A stretch of 64,000 nt of DNA from Rhodospirillaceae bacterium (GTDB taxonomy: Bacteria > Pseudomonadota > Alphaproteobacteria > Dongiales > Dongiaceae), in NCBI GenBank assembly GCA_016712715.1, contig JADJQM010000003.1, forward strand, positions 558,001 to 622,000. The letters are read 5' to 3'. Shown here piece after piece: positions 44,046-53,192 of this stretch. Numbering within the stretch: the first letter of the stretch is position 1; each line of letters opens with the position of its first letter. The position numbers were made by a program, and so were the translations under genes. Below the pieces are notes generated by a model. It did not search any database. It saw nothing but the letters and a program-made list of their open reading frames with translations, and had not been told where the DNA came from.

Positions 44046-45173
44046 CTAGAAGCGCGTCGTTTCCTCGATCAGCCCATCGACCACGCGCATGAGGGCCGCG
44101 CGCTGGTCGAGGCCGGCGGCGATAGCCGCATGATAGACCGCCAATTGCCGGTGCGCACTGGTGCCGCGGTCGAGGATTGCGCGGGTATGCGCCAGCTCGG
44201 CGGTGCAGCCGAAGAACTCGGCATCCTCCTGGAGAAGCACCAGCATTTCCCCGATGAGGTCGCGCATCGGCACGATGCGGCCCTTGCCGAAATCGACCAG
44301 GCCTTCGTCGATGCCGTAGCGCTGCGCGCGCCAGCGATTCTCATTGAGCAGCATGGCCGAATAGCGCCGCCAGCGCTGGTTGCCGCGGCGGAGGCGATAG
44401 AGCATGCGCAGGACACAGCGGTACATGGCGGCAATGGCCAGCGTATCCTCAAGGAGGGTGCAGGCGTCGGCGATGCGCATCTCAAGGGTCGGGAAACGAG
44501 CCGAGGGACGCAGATCCCACCACAACTTGCTGCCATCCTCGATAAGGCCAGCGCTGATGAGCACGTCGAGATGGCGCTGATATTCGCCGAAGGAATCGAA
44601 GATTTCAGGAAGGCCGGTGCGCGGCAGCTCGTTGAACACGGCCAGGCGATAAGATTTGAGCCCGGTATCGGCGCCCCGCCAGAATGGCGATGAGGTGGAA
44701 AGCGCCAGGAGATGAGGCAGGAAGTAGCTTGCCTGGCTCATCAGATCAATGCGCAGTTCCGGGTCCTCGATCCCGACATGGACATGCATGCCGCAGATGA
44801 GGAGGCGCCGCACCGGCCCGCCGATGTCACGCGCCAAGGCATTGTAGCGCTCCTTGTCGGTATGCTTCTGCCCACCCCAATCGGCGAAGGGATGGGTCGA
44901 CGCCGCAACGATGGCGAGGCCGTGATGCGCTGTGATCTCGGCCAACGTCGCGCGCAACCGGCGCAGTTGCTCGCGCGCCTCGCCCAGCGACGTGCAAATG
45001 CCGGTACCGATCTCGATCTGCGAACGCATGAATTCAGGACTGACATGGACGCCGAGCTGCGCCTGCGCCTCTTCGAACAGGGCGCGTGGTGGGTCAACGA
45101 CGAGATCGCGGCTGGCGCGGTCGACCAGCAGATATTCTTCCTCGATCCCCAAGGTGAAGGCTGGCTCGGTCAT
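44046..45173 (-). CDS. carboxylate-amine ligase, YbdK/GCS2 family
   Basis: 375 residues, normal for YbdK-type enzymes. The glutamate-cysteine ligase 2 fold shows TLGIEEEYLLVDRASRD, SQIEIGTGICTSLGEAR, GMHVHVGIEDPELRIDLM in short blocks and MRIADACTLLEDTLAIAAMYR. It likely joins a carboxylate and an amine in an ATP-dependent reaction; E. coli YbdK has weak gamma-glutamylcysteine ligase activity. It shares ATGA with the amidohydrolase upstream, so the two are coupled. The physiological substrate is unknown. Confidence 0.9.
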   Translation of the reverse strand: MTEPAFTLGIEEEYLLVDRASRDLVVDPPRALFEEAQAQLGVHVSPEFMRSQIEIGTGICTSLGEAREQLRRLRATLAEITAHHGLAIVAASTHPFADWGGQKHTDKERYNALARDIGGPVRRLLICGMHVHVGIEDPELRIDLMSQASYFLPHLLALSTSSPFWRGADTGLKSYRLAVFNELPRTGLPEIFDSFGEYQRHLDVLISAGLIEDGSKLWWDLRPSARFPTLEMRIADACTLLEDTLAIAAMYRCVLRMLYRLRRGNQRWRRYSAMLLNENRWRAQRYGIDEGLVDFGKGRIVPMRDLIGEMLVLLQEDAEFFGCTAELAHTRAILDRGTSAHRQLAVYHAAIAAGLDQRAALMRVVDGLIEETTRF

Positions 45174-45976
45174 TTTGCAGCGGGAGAATAGAACACGTTG
45201 GGGTCGGCGAGCAGGCCTTTAAGTGTGCCTTCCAGCTTGGCTGTCCAGCGCGAGACGCCGGCATCATCGCTGATAAGGTCCTGGCGGATCTCAATAAGCG
45301 CATGGGGCAGGCTCATCTCCTCGGCATGGGCGATGATGGAAAAGCCATGCTCGTCGCGGCCGGAATAGGGCTCGTTGTCACCGACGCAGACATGGGGCAG
45401 TTGCGCGAGCCGCGTCATCAGCGGCAAGGGCAATCGCGGATCGCGGTTCCACAGGATACCGAAATGCCAGGGGCGCTGGAATCCGTTCATCACCGGCGTG
45501 AAGCTGTGCAGCGACAGGATCGCCGGCAGCACGCCACTAGTGAGTTTCGCCTTGATGAGCTTGTCGACAGCGATGTGATAGGGACGGAAGATTTCCGCCG
45601 CACGCTGGTCACGCGCCTTCTGATCAAGCCCATGATTGCCGGGAATGAAGATCCGGTCAGATTCCTGCGCGATCGAGGTCGGATCGTCGAGGCGCCGGTT
45701 GCAGTCGATCACCAGGCGCGAATAATTGGCCAAGGCACAGGGCGCATCGAGATTGCGCGACAGAATGGCAGCCACATTGGCGATGCCGATATCCCAGGCG
45801 ATATGCTGGTCGAGAGCGGATTGGCTGAGGCCGAGATTGCCGAGCTTGCGCGGAAAGGCGCGGCCGGCATGGTCGCAGAACAGGATCAGGGGCGCCTTGC
45901 CCGTTTCGTTGAGCAGGGTGAAGGGGGGTGGATCCGCGGGACCCAGCAGTTTGTCGTTGTAGTAATCGATAGACAT
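45170..45976 (-). CDS. N-formylglutamate amidohydrolase family protein
   Basis: 268 residues from ATG 45976. Family features are LILFCDHAGRAFPRKLGNLGL, DIGIANVAAILS, YSRLVIDCNRRLDDP, LSLHSFTPVMNG, and the C-terminal HALIEIRQDLISDDAG. HutG relatives remove formate from N-formylglutamate in histidine breakdown, but no hut gene is near. The tight pairing with a carboxylate-amine ligase suggests a different substrate, such as an amide or peptide made by its neighbour. Confidence 0.87.
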   Translation of the reverse strand: MSIDYYNDKLLGPADPPPFTLLNETGKAPLILFCDHAGRAFPRKLGNLGLSQSALDQHIAWDIGIANVAAILSRNLDAPCALANYSRLVIDCNRRLDDPTSIAQESDRIFIPGNHGLDQKARDQRAAEIFRPYHIAVDKLIKAKLTSGVLPAILSLHSFTPVMNGFQRPWHFGILWNRDPRLPLPLMTRLAQLPHVCVGDNEPYSGRDEHGFSIIAHAEEMSLPHALIEIRQDLISDDAGVSRWTAKLEGTLKGLLADPNVFYSPAAK

Positions 45977-46107
45977 CAATTGCGACTTTGCCCCGTCGAT
46001 ATCCCTTCCGAAGACCGGAAGCGCCGTTGACCAAATAGCCGGCTCAGCATAGAAGACGCCGCATCATCTGTCATCCGACGCAAGCAGCCAGAATTCAGTC
46101 CGATCTC

Positions 46108-47046
46108 ATGAAATCAGGTCCATCAGCCGACCGCTTTGCCTTGCCCGTGCTGATCCTGGGGGCGGTGATGATTTCCTTTTCCGGCATCTTCGTGAAACTT
46201 TCCGAAGTCGGCCCGACCATGACCGGCTTCTATCGCATGGCACTTGCGCTGCCCATTTTTGCGATCTGGGTCTGGTGCCATCGACCAGCGCGGCGCTCGA
46301 CCGCGCCGGAGCGCCGGAAGGCGTTCCAGGTAACGGGATTCGCCGGCCTGTCTCTCGCCATCGATCTCATCGCCTGGCATTGGTGCCTGCAATTTGCCAG
46401 CGTCGCCGCCGCAACCTTGATGGGCAATACCGCGCCGCTCTGGGTCGCGGCCTTCGGCTTCCTGTTCTTCGGCGAGCGATTCGGGCTGAGGTTCATCATC
46501 GGCATGGCAGCAGCCTTTGGCGGTGTATGGCTGTTGCTGGCCGGCGGCGACAAGGGCTTCGACATTCATAACAGCCTTGCCTTCGTGCTCGGCATGGTCG
46601 GCGCCATCACCTATGCTGGATATCTGCGTGGCGGCAAGGAAGCACGGCGGCATCTGTCGACCGCGGAGGTGATGCTGTGGGGGTCGCTCGTCGCCAGCCT
46701 CGTCCTGCTGCCAGTGGGACTCCTGACCGAGGACCGGGTCCTGCCGCAAAGCTGGTCCGGCTGGGGCGCCGTGCTGGGCCTCGCTTTGGTGAGCCAGACC
46801 ATCGGCCAGAGCCTGATCAACTGGGCCGTGGCGCATCTGCCGGCGGCCTTCTCCTCGCTCACCCTGCTGATCAACCCGTTGGCCTCGGCCGTCTTTGCCT
46901 GGGCACTTCTGGGCGAGGGGCTGGGACCCTGGCAGATCCTGGGTGGGGTGGTCGTGCTCGGCGGGATTTTTCTGGCTAAGCCCAACGGCAGAAACGAGGG
47001 AAATGGGCAGGAAACCGGGCCCCGGGACAGTTCGCGCGCCGCCTAG
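46108..47046 (+). CDS. EamA/DMT family transporter
   Basis: 312 residues, about ten helices in two EamA repeats (ISFSGIFVKLSEVGPTMTGFYR, AATLMGNTAPLWVAAFGFLFFGE, and the second half from LVSQTIGQSLINWAVAHLPAAF). Likely exports a small metabolite or amino acid. It follows the divergent amidohydrolase and precedes the glycerate kinase. No strong RBS is seen. Confidence 0.9.
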   Translation: MKSGPSADRFALPVLILGAVMISFSGIFVKLSEVGPTMTGFYRMALALPIFAIWVWCHRPARRSTAPERRKAFQVTGFAGLSLAIDLIAWHWCLQFASVAAATLMGNTAPLWVAAFGFLFFGERFGLRFIIGMAAAFGGVWLLLAGGDKGFDIHNSLAFVLGMVGAITYAGYLRGGKEARRHLSTAEVMLWGSLVASLVLLPVGLLTEDRVLPQSWSGWGAVLGLALVSQTIGQSLINWAVAHLPAAFSSLTLLINPLASAVFAWALLGEGLGPWQILGGVVVLGGIFLAKPNGRNEGNGQETGPRDSSRAA

Positions 47047-47127
47047 GGGACTAAAAGCGTCGCAGCCTTGCTTGACCCCGGCATGGCACCATTCCTACTG
47101 TCGCAGCAGAAAAGTCAGGGGAAGTCC

Positions 47128-48393
47128 GTGAGCGTTATCGAAACCGACTTGTTGAAGCGGATGTTTGCCGCCGCCATCGCCGCGGTCGACCCATTGCAGA
47201 TCTTGGCGCCCCATCTGCCACCGCGGCCCAAAGGCCGCGTGATCGTGGTGGGCGCCGGCAAGGCCGCCGCCGCCATGGCCAAGGCGGTCGAGGCCGCATG
47301 GCCAGGCGACATCGACGGGCTGGTGGTGACCCGCTATCAGCACGGCCTGCCCTGCCGCTCGATCGAAGTCGTTGAAGCTGCCCATCCGGTGCCGGACGAA
47401 AAAGGTCAGCAGGCGGCGCGGCGCATCCTCGACAGGGTCCGCGGCCTCAGCGCTGACGATCTGGTGCTGTGTCTCATCTCCGGCGGCGGCTCGGCGCTGC
47501 TCGCCATTCCGGGCGATGGATTGACACTCGCCGACAAACAGGCCGTCAACAAGGCACTGCTCAAATCCGGCGCCAACATTGCAGAAATGAACTGCGTTCG
47601 GAAGCATCTCTCCCTGATCAAGGGCGGGCGCCTTGCCGCCGCCGCCTACCCGGCCAAGGTGGTGAGCCTGCTCATCTCCGATGTGCCAGGGGATGATCCT
47701 TCGGTGATCGGATCCGGGCCGACCGTGGCTGATCCCAGCACGCGCGAAGACGCCATCGCGGTATTCGCGAAATACAGCATGGCGATGCCGCCTGCGGTCA
47801 AAGCCCATCTCGACAATCCTGCCTGCGAGACGCCCAAGCCCGGTGATCCTCGATTGGCAAGCGGCGAAACCCGCATGCTGGGAACCCCGCAGCATGCCCT
47901 TGAGGCCGCCGCCAAGGTCGCCAAAGCGGCTGGCTATACGCCGCTCATCCTCGGTGATCTTGAAGGCGAGGCGCGGGATGTGGCCCTGGTTCACGCCGGG
48001 ATTGCCCGACAAGTGGCGGCCCATGGCCAGCCTGCGCCGGCCCCTGTGGCCCTGATATCCGGCGGCGAAACGACGGTCACCGTGCGGGGCAAGGGCCGGG
48101 GCGGCCGCAATGCCGAGTTCCTGCTGGCTCTTGCCGTGGCGCTCCAGGGCCAGCGAGGGATATATGCCGCTGCCGGGGATACCGACTGCATCGACGGGAC
48201 CGAGGACAATGCCGGCGCCCTGCTGACCCCCGATAGTATCGCCCGCGCCGCCGATAAGGGCTTGAGTGCCAAGGCCATGCTGGCAGACAATGACGGTTAC
48301 GGCTTCTTCAAGGCCCTGGGAGATCTCATTGTCACAAGGCCGACACGAACCAATGTCAATGATTTCCGCGTCATCCTGATCAACCAAGCATAA
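47128..48393 (+). CDS. ttuD: glycerate 2-kinase (DUF4147/TtuD type)
   Basis: 421 residues from GTG 47128, 8 nt after AGGGGAA; two upstream ATG codons lie in non-homologous sequence. The kinase pattern is VIVVGAGKAAAAMAKAVE, LISGGGSALLAIPGDGLTL, LISDVPGDDPSVIGSGPTVAD, ISGGETTVTVRGKGRGGRN and AAGDTDCIDGTEDNAGA. It phosphorylates D-glycerate to 2-phosphoglycerate. Older records call TtuD a hydroxypyruvate reductase. Pyruvate kinase follows by 15 bp, so the two could carry glycerate to pyruvate, with enolase between them. Confidence 0.92.
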   Translation: MSVIETDLLKRMFAAAIAAVDPLQILAPHLPPRPKGRVIVVGAGKAAAAMAKAVEAAWPGDIDGLVVTRYQHGLPCRSIEVVEAAHPVPDEKGQQAARRILDRVRGLSADDLVLCLISGGGSALLAIPGDGLTLADKQAVNKALLKSGANIAEMNCVRKHLSLIKGGRLAAAAYPAKVVSLLISDVPGDDPSVIGSGPTVADPSTREDAIAVFAKYSMAMPPAVKAHLDNPACETPKPGDPRLASGETRMLGTPQHALEAAAKVAKAAGYTPLILGDLEGEARDVALVHAGIARQVAAHGQPAPAPVALISGGETTVTVRGKGRGGRNAEFLLALAVALQGQRGIYAAAGDTDCIDGTEDNAGALLTPDSIARAADKGLSAKAMLADNDGYGFFKALGDLIVTRPTRTNVNDFRVILINQA

Positions 48394-48408
48394 GAACTGG
48401 GCGAAAAA

Positions 48409-49827
48409 ATGAGACGACAGCGCAAGGCCAAGATCATCGCAACCCTTGGCCCCTCTTCCACCTCCCGTGCCGAGATCGAAGCATTGTTCCTGGCGGGCGT
48501 CGATGTGTTTCGCCTCAATTTTTCCCATGGCAGCCACGAAGACCACAAGAAGCGCTACGACATCATCCGCGATATCGAGAACACGACCAAGCGGCCGATC
48601 GGCGTGCTGGTCGACCTGCAGGGGCCAAAGCTCCGCGTCGGCCAGTTCAAGAACGGCTCGGTCGTGTTGCACCCGGGCCAGAAGTTCACCTTCGACCTCG
48701 ACAAGGCCCTGGGCGAAGAACAGCGGGCACCCCTGCCGCACCCGGAGATCCTCTCTGCCCTGATGCCGGGCGTCACCCTGTTGCTCGATGACGGCAAGCT
48801 GCGCATGCGCGTGCTCAAGGCCGCCAAGAACGCCGCCGAATGCGAAGTCGAGATCGGCGGCAAGCTATCCGACCGCAAGGGCGTCAATGTGCCGGACGTC
48901 GTGCTGCCCTTGTCGCCGCTCACCAAGAAGGATCTAACTGACCTCACCTTCGGCCTCGATCTCGGCGCTGACTGGATCGCCCTTTCCTTCGTGCAACGGC
49001 CCGAGGATGTGGCCGAAGCGCGTAAGCTCATCCAGGGCCGCGCCCGCATCATGTCGAAGCTGGAGAAGCCCGCAGCCATCGAACGGCTGGACGAGATCGT
49101 CGATCTGTCCGACGCCGTCATGGTGGCGCGCGGCGATCTCGGTGTCGAAATGCCGGCGGAAGACGTGCCGAGCCTCCAGAAGCGCATCATCGCCGCCTGC
49201 AGGCTTGCCGGCAAACCGGTGGTGGTGGCGACCCAGATGCTGGATTCCATGGTCAACGCGCCGACGCCGACCCGCGCCGAGGCATCCGACGTGGCGACTG
49301 CCGTCTATGACGGCGCCGATGCGGTGATGCTGTCGGCGGAAACCGCGAGCGGCCATTTCCCGCTGGAATCGGTGGCCATGATGAACCGCATCGCCGAACG
49401 CGTCGAACGCGACCCGTTCTACCGGCGCATCCTGGAAGCGCAGCGCCTCGACCATGCGGCGACTGAATCGGATGCGATCAGCCAGGCCGCGGCCCAGGTC
49501 GCCCACACGCTCTCGGCGGCAGCCATCGTCACCTATACGACGTCGGGCTCCACGGGTCTGCGCATGGCGCGCGAGCGACCGGAAGTGCCGATCCTGTGCC
49601 TCACCTCCAGTCTGCAGACGGCGCGCAACATGGCGCTGGTCTGGGGTACGCATTGCGTGGTGACCGCCGACCTCAAGCGCTTCTCGGAGATGGCCGACAA
49701 GGCCTGCCGCCTTGCCCTTCGCGAGGATTTCGCCAAGGCCGGCGAGCGCATCGTGGTGACGGCCGGCGTGCCGCTGGGCACACCGGGATCCACCAACATC
49801 CTGCGCGTGGCCTGGGTCGAGGAGTAG
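48409..49827 (+). CDS. pyk: pyruvate kinase
   Basis: 472 residues, normal length. It converts phosphoenolpyruvate plus ADP to pyruvate plus ATP. Seen are KAKIIATLGPSSTS, DVFRLNFSHGSHEDH, VLVDLQGPKLRVG, the active-site block IMSKLEKPAAIERLDEI, VARGDLGVEMP and MLDSMVNAPTPTRAEASDVA. The C-terminal regulatory domain is present (SAAAIVTYTTSGSTGLRMA). Coupled to glycerate kinase, as in tartrate/glycerate-utilisation ttu operons. Converges on DUF2339 with a 10-bp gap. Confidence 0.96.
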   Translation: MRRQRKAKIIATLGPSSTSRAEIEALFLAGVDVFRLNFSHGSHEDHKKRYDIIRDIENTTKRPIGVLVDLQGPKLRVGQFKNGSVVLHPGQKFTFDLDKALGEEQRAPLPHPEILSALMPGVTLLLDDGKLRMRVLKAAKNAAECEVEIGGKLSDRKGVNVPDVVLPLSPLTKKDLTDLTFGLDLGADWIALSFVQRPEDVAEARKLIQGRARIMSKLEKPAAIERLDEIVDLSDAVMVARGDLGVEMPAEDVPSLQKRIIAACRLAGKPVVVATQMLDSMVNAPTPTRAEASDVATAVYDGADAVMLSAETASGHFPLESVAMMNRIAERVERDPFYRRILEAQRLDHAATESDAISQAAAQVAHTLSAAAIVTYTTSGSTGLRMARERPEVPILCLTSSLQTARNMALVWGTHCVVTADLKRFSEMADKACRLALREDFAKAGERIVVTAGVPLGTPGSTNILRVAWVEE

Positions 49828-49837
49828 ACCTCTCCGC

Positions 49838-52510
49838 CTACGCCTTCACCTTGAACAGGATGCGCTGGTAGAGATAGCCGATGCCGATGAGGGCGATACC
49901 GAGGCCGAGGAAGCTCGCCACCCGATAAAGCCCGGTGAGATCGGACGCATCGACAAGCCCCACTTTCAGCACCGTCAGCAGCACCACCGCGGCCGAGGCA
50001 TAGCGGAGTGCCTGCGAGCGCATCTTCACCCCCAGCATCAGCAAGGCGACGCCATAGAGCGTCCAGGCCGCGGAGTAGCCGTAGAGCTCGGCATCGGTGC
50101 TGCTGTGGTTCCAGAACTCGATGATGCCGCCATGGACCAGCTGGCGCACCCAGAGGGTGACACAGACGAAGCCAAGGAAGAGACCATAGACGCCGGCGAT
50201 GCGATAGCCGATGACGCCCTTCTGACCGAGGTCGACGCGACGCATCAGGGTGGCGGCAAAGCCCAGCAGCAACAGGCAGGGCAGGCCATAGACGAGCCCG
50301 ATGCGGTTGAGGAACGGTGTCTCGCCGACATATATGGTGTTGAACATCGGGTGATCGAAGAAAAGCGGGAATAGCAGCAGCCAGACACCTGCGATGGCAG
50401 CCACCACCAGCGCTGCGTCATAAAGCACCGGTGATTTGCGGCGATCGCCAATGAGCAGCAACAGATGAGCGACACAGAGCCAGGCGATCGCCTGCACGCC
50501 ATGGGCCGGGAAGTCCGGCGTCGGCACGTTGATATGGGCGTAGAAATGCTCGATCTCCAAGCCGAGCAGGCCGAAGCCCAGGGCCGAGGCCAGGATCTGC
50601 AGCGTGCGACGCAGCTTCTGCTCCGGTGAGTTGGTGAGGAGATAGGCCGTCACCACAAAGCCTATGAGGGGAATGCCTAGACCATAGAGCAGCCAGTTGA
50701 AGATAAGCGTCTCCCCGGCCGGAAAGCCGGAATACCAGATGCCGCCAAGAACAAGCGCAATGCCGACCCAGATCGCGCGACGCAGCCAGGCGAGGTCGAG
50801 GCGGTTGGCGACCCAGGCGATGATCGGCAATTCGAACGACCAGGCGATAGCGGTCCAGGATTTCTCCAGCTGCATCGGGATGGCGATGGCAATGAAGCCG
50901 GAGACGGCAAGGCAATGCAGGGCGAAGGCGCCGACATAATGCGGATCCTGCCGGCGCAGATGATCCAGCCGCTGTGCCAGCGCCATGTGGATGGCGGCGA
51001 GGCTTACGGCCAGAATCGGCCACGAGATCAGAAATTCGTGATGGCGCAGCTGCAGATACGCGCCACCGAAGATGAAGCCGGAGCCCAGAGTCGAAAGCGC
51101 CGCCCAACGGGTCGGATGCTTGGCCCCATGGGCGAAGTACCAGCCGCCGAACAGGAGCAGGCCGCCGAAGATGAGGCCCGTCACGATCATCTCGAAACTG
51201 CGGTCGATGACGGTGGCGGTCTCGTAATCCCATGTGGTGGCCGGCCACAGCGCGTAGGCGGCCACCATGATGGCGGCGCCGATATAGGCCGGCACGTCCT
51301 CGGCGGTCCAGCGCCGCGCGGCGACGAGATGGCTTGTCACGAGCAGGAGGGCGAAGAACCAGTTCATCGTCGCGTATTCACTGGCAGCGATGAGGAACGC
51401 CATCAGGCCGAAACAGGCGATCGAGGTCGCCCGTGTGGTCCACAGCATCTCGACCGAGCGCAGGGCGCCACCACGCGATTCCAGCGCCCAGATCGAGGTC
51501 CAGGACGTGCCGATCAGGAACAGCGGGATGGCATAGCTGCCGGCCATGCTGCGGTCGAAGGCGAGGACCGAGATCAGGAAGGCCGCCCATAGCAGGCCGC
51601 CGGCATTGGCGATCGCCGCCTGATACCACCAGCCGCGCTGCTTGAGGAGCATCAGAGCGCCCCATTGCAGCAGATAAAGGAAGCCGAACAGCACCGGCAG
51701 GTTGGGCGTATCCGAGGCGACGAACAACGGCGTGAGGAAGCCGCCGGCCAAGCCCACCAGGCCGACGAAGGGACCGTCGCGCAGCGATAGCGCGATCGCA
51801 GCGAAGGTGAGCGCTGCCAGGACAATGAAGGCAAACGCGGTCGGCAGCAGGTCATAGAGCGCGGTCGCGGCAAAGAGGGCCGCATAGAGCACGGCCACCG
51901 AGGCTGCGGTAAGCGCCTGGCCCAGATTATTGGAGCGCTTGCGCATCCATTGGGCGACACCCAGCAGCACGAAGCCGAACAGGATGCCGAGCGAGACGCG
52001 CACGGCCGGCGACAGCCAGCCCTGCTCGACCGAGTATTTCACCAGGAACACGCCCGCGAACGCGAGCGCGATACCACCCAGCCAGCCATAGATGCGGCCA
52101 CCGAGGCGACCCTCAAAATCCTTGCCCTCGCTGGATGGTGCCGGGGCGGGCGCCGGTGCCGGCTCAGGTTCAGCCTGTCGCGACGTCCCGGATTCGGCAT
52201 GAATAAAGGGCGCTTCAACCGGGGCGGGCTCCACAATGGCCGACTCCACAATCGCCGGTTCAGGGATCGGCGCGCTCGACGCTGCCACGATCTCGGGCTC
52301 GACGGTGGGAGCCGCTTCTGGGGCAGGCGCTGGCATGGTGATGCCCTGGCGCTTCAGTTGTAGCACTTCCTGGCGCAGTGCCCGCAGCTCCCGGTCAAGG
52401 CGCAGGCCCCGGCGCCAGGAGATGAAGGAGACGAACGGCATCACGAACACCGCAAATCCGCCAAGCGCGACACCCAGCAGCCAGAACAGGATCTCGAAGA
52501 CTTCATCCAT
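49838..52510 (-). CDS. DUF2339 domain-containing large membrane protein
   Basis: 890 residues from ATG 52510. An N-terminal helix, then a cytoplasmic region rich in Pro, Ala and Glu (about residues 70-140), then roughly 25 or more hydrophobic helices of the DUF2339 type, including LGGRIYGWLGGIALAFAGVFL and VKYSVEQGWLSPAVRV. No catalytic motif is evident. Members are widespread, very hydrophobic and of unknown function. No SD is clear at ATG 52510. Confidence 0.88.
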   Translation of the reverse strand: MDEVFEILFWLLGVALGGFAVFVMPFVSFISWRRGLRLDRELRALRQEVLQLKRQGITMPAPAPEAAPTVEPEIVAASSAPIPEPAIVESAIVEPAPVEAPFIHAESGTSRQAEPEPAPAPAPAPSSEGKDFEGRLGGRIYGWLGGIALAFAGVFLVKYSVEQGWLSPAVRVSLGILFGFVLLGVAQWMRKRSNNLGQALTAASVAVLYAALFAATALYDLLPTAFAFIVLAALTFAAIALSLRDGPFVGLVGLAGGFLTPLFVASDTPNLPVLFGFLYLLQWGALMLLKQRGWWYQAAIANAGGLLWAAFLISVLAFDRSMAGSYAIPLFLIGTSWTSIWALESRGGALRSVEMLWTTRATSIACFGLMAFLIAASEYATMNWFFALLLVTSHLVAARRWTAEDVPAYIGAAIMVAAYALWPATTWDYETATVIDRSFEMIVTGLIFGGLLLFGGWYFAHGAKHPTRWAALSTLGSGFIFGGAYLQLRHHEFLISWPILAVSLAAIHMALAQRLDHLRRQDPHYVGAFALHCLAVSGFIAIAIPMQLEKSWTAIAWSFELPIIAWVANRLDLAWLRRAIWVGIALVLGGIWYSGFPAGETLIFNWLLYGLGIPLIGFVVTAYLLTNSPEQKLRRTLQILASALGFGLLGLEIEHFYAHINVPTPDFPAHGVQAIAWLCVAHLLLLIGDRRKSPVLYDAALVVAAIAGVWLLLFPLFFDHPMFNTIYVGETPFLNRIGLVYGLPCLLLLGFAATLMRRVDLGQKGVIGYRIAGVYGLFLGFVCVTLWVRQLVHGGIIEFWNHSSTDAELYGYSAAWTLYGVALLMLGVKMRSQALRYASAAVVLLTVLKVGLVDASDLTGLYRVASFLGLGIALIGIGYLYQRILFKVKA

Positions 52511-52610
52511 GGGAAGGACGCCATTCAGTTGGAGCAAGGCGATACAATATCACGGCGCGGCGAATGCCGGCGGCGCTGTAACGCAAGACCGATTCACATT
52601 GCGGGAAAGA

Positions 52611-53192
52611 TCAGTTGCTGGGCTGCCAAGTCTGCAGCAGCGCCTGGGCGCGGGCCTTTTCCTCAGGGGACATTTCGGTCGCCAACTGGTTCAGGAGCGC
52701 CTGGCCTTCCGGGTCGCCCTGCTTGGCGCACAAGGCGGCATAGAGGAAGCTCTGCGCCAGGTCCCTGGGCACCCCCTGGCCGGCATAGAAGCGCAAGGCC
52801 ATGAAGCGTTGCGACTGGCGCACATTCTGATTGGCCGCCTTCAGCAGCCAATAGGAGGCCTTCATCTCGTCCTGCGGCACGCCCGTGCCGGTCGCATAAA
52901 GCGCGCCTATCTGGGCGCGGGCGCGGGCATTGCCGCCGCCCGCAGCCTTCTCCAGCCAGGCCGCGGCCAACGCCGGATCCTTCGGCACGCCGAGCCCGTC
53001 GAGATACATCTGCCCCACCGCCGCCTGGGCGGATGCCTGCCCTGCTTCGGCCAGCGGCAGGAACTCCCTGAGGGCGGTGGCATAGTCACCGGCCTGATAG
53101 GCTTTCAGCCCGGCATTGCCATCGGCCTGGGCCGCGGGCGACGCAATGAGAAGAAGGGCTGCGATTCCGGCAGCTAAGCCAAGCCGGCTCAT
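52611..53192 (-). CDS. Sel1-repeat (SLR) exported protein
   Basis: 193 residues. Signal peptide GLAAGIAALLLIASPAAQA, then about four Sel1-like repeats (for example ASAQAAVGQMYLDGLGVPKD and ARAQIGALYATGTGVPQDE). Its ATG overlaps the stop of the L,D-transpeptidase gene (ATGA), so it is co-translated and may act as a periplasmic partner of that enzyme. Confidence 0.88.
   Translation of the reverse strand: MSRLGLAAGIAALLLIASPAAQADGNAGLKAYQAGDYATALREFLPLAEAGQASAQAAVGQMYLDGLGVPKDPALAAAWLEKAAGGGNARARAQIGALYATGTGVPQDEMKASYWLLKAANQNVRQSQRFMALRFYAGQGVPRDLAQSFLYAALCAKQGDPEGQALLNQLATEMSPEEKARAQALLQTWQPSN

Noticed and set aside
47095..48741. 548-codon open frame on the minus strand
   Set aside because: Antisense to glycerate kinase and pyruvate kinase, both fully conserved.
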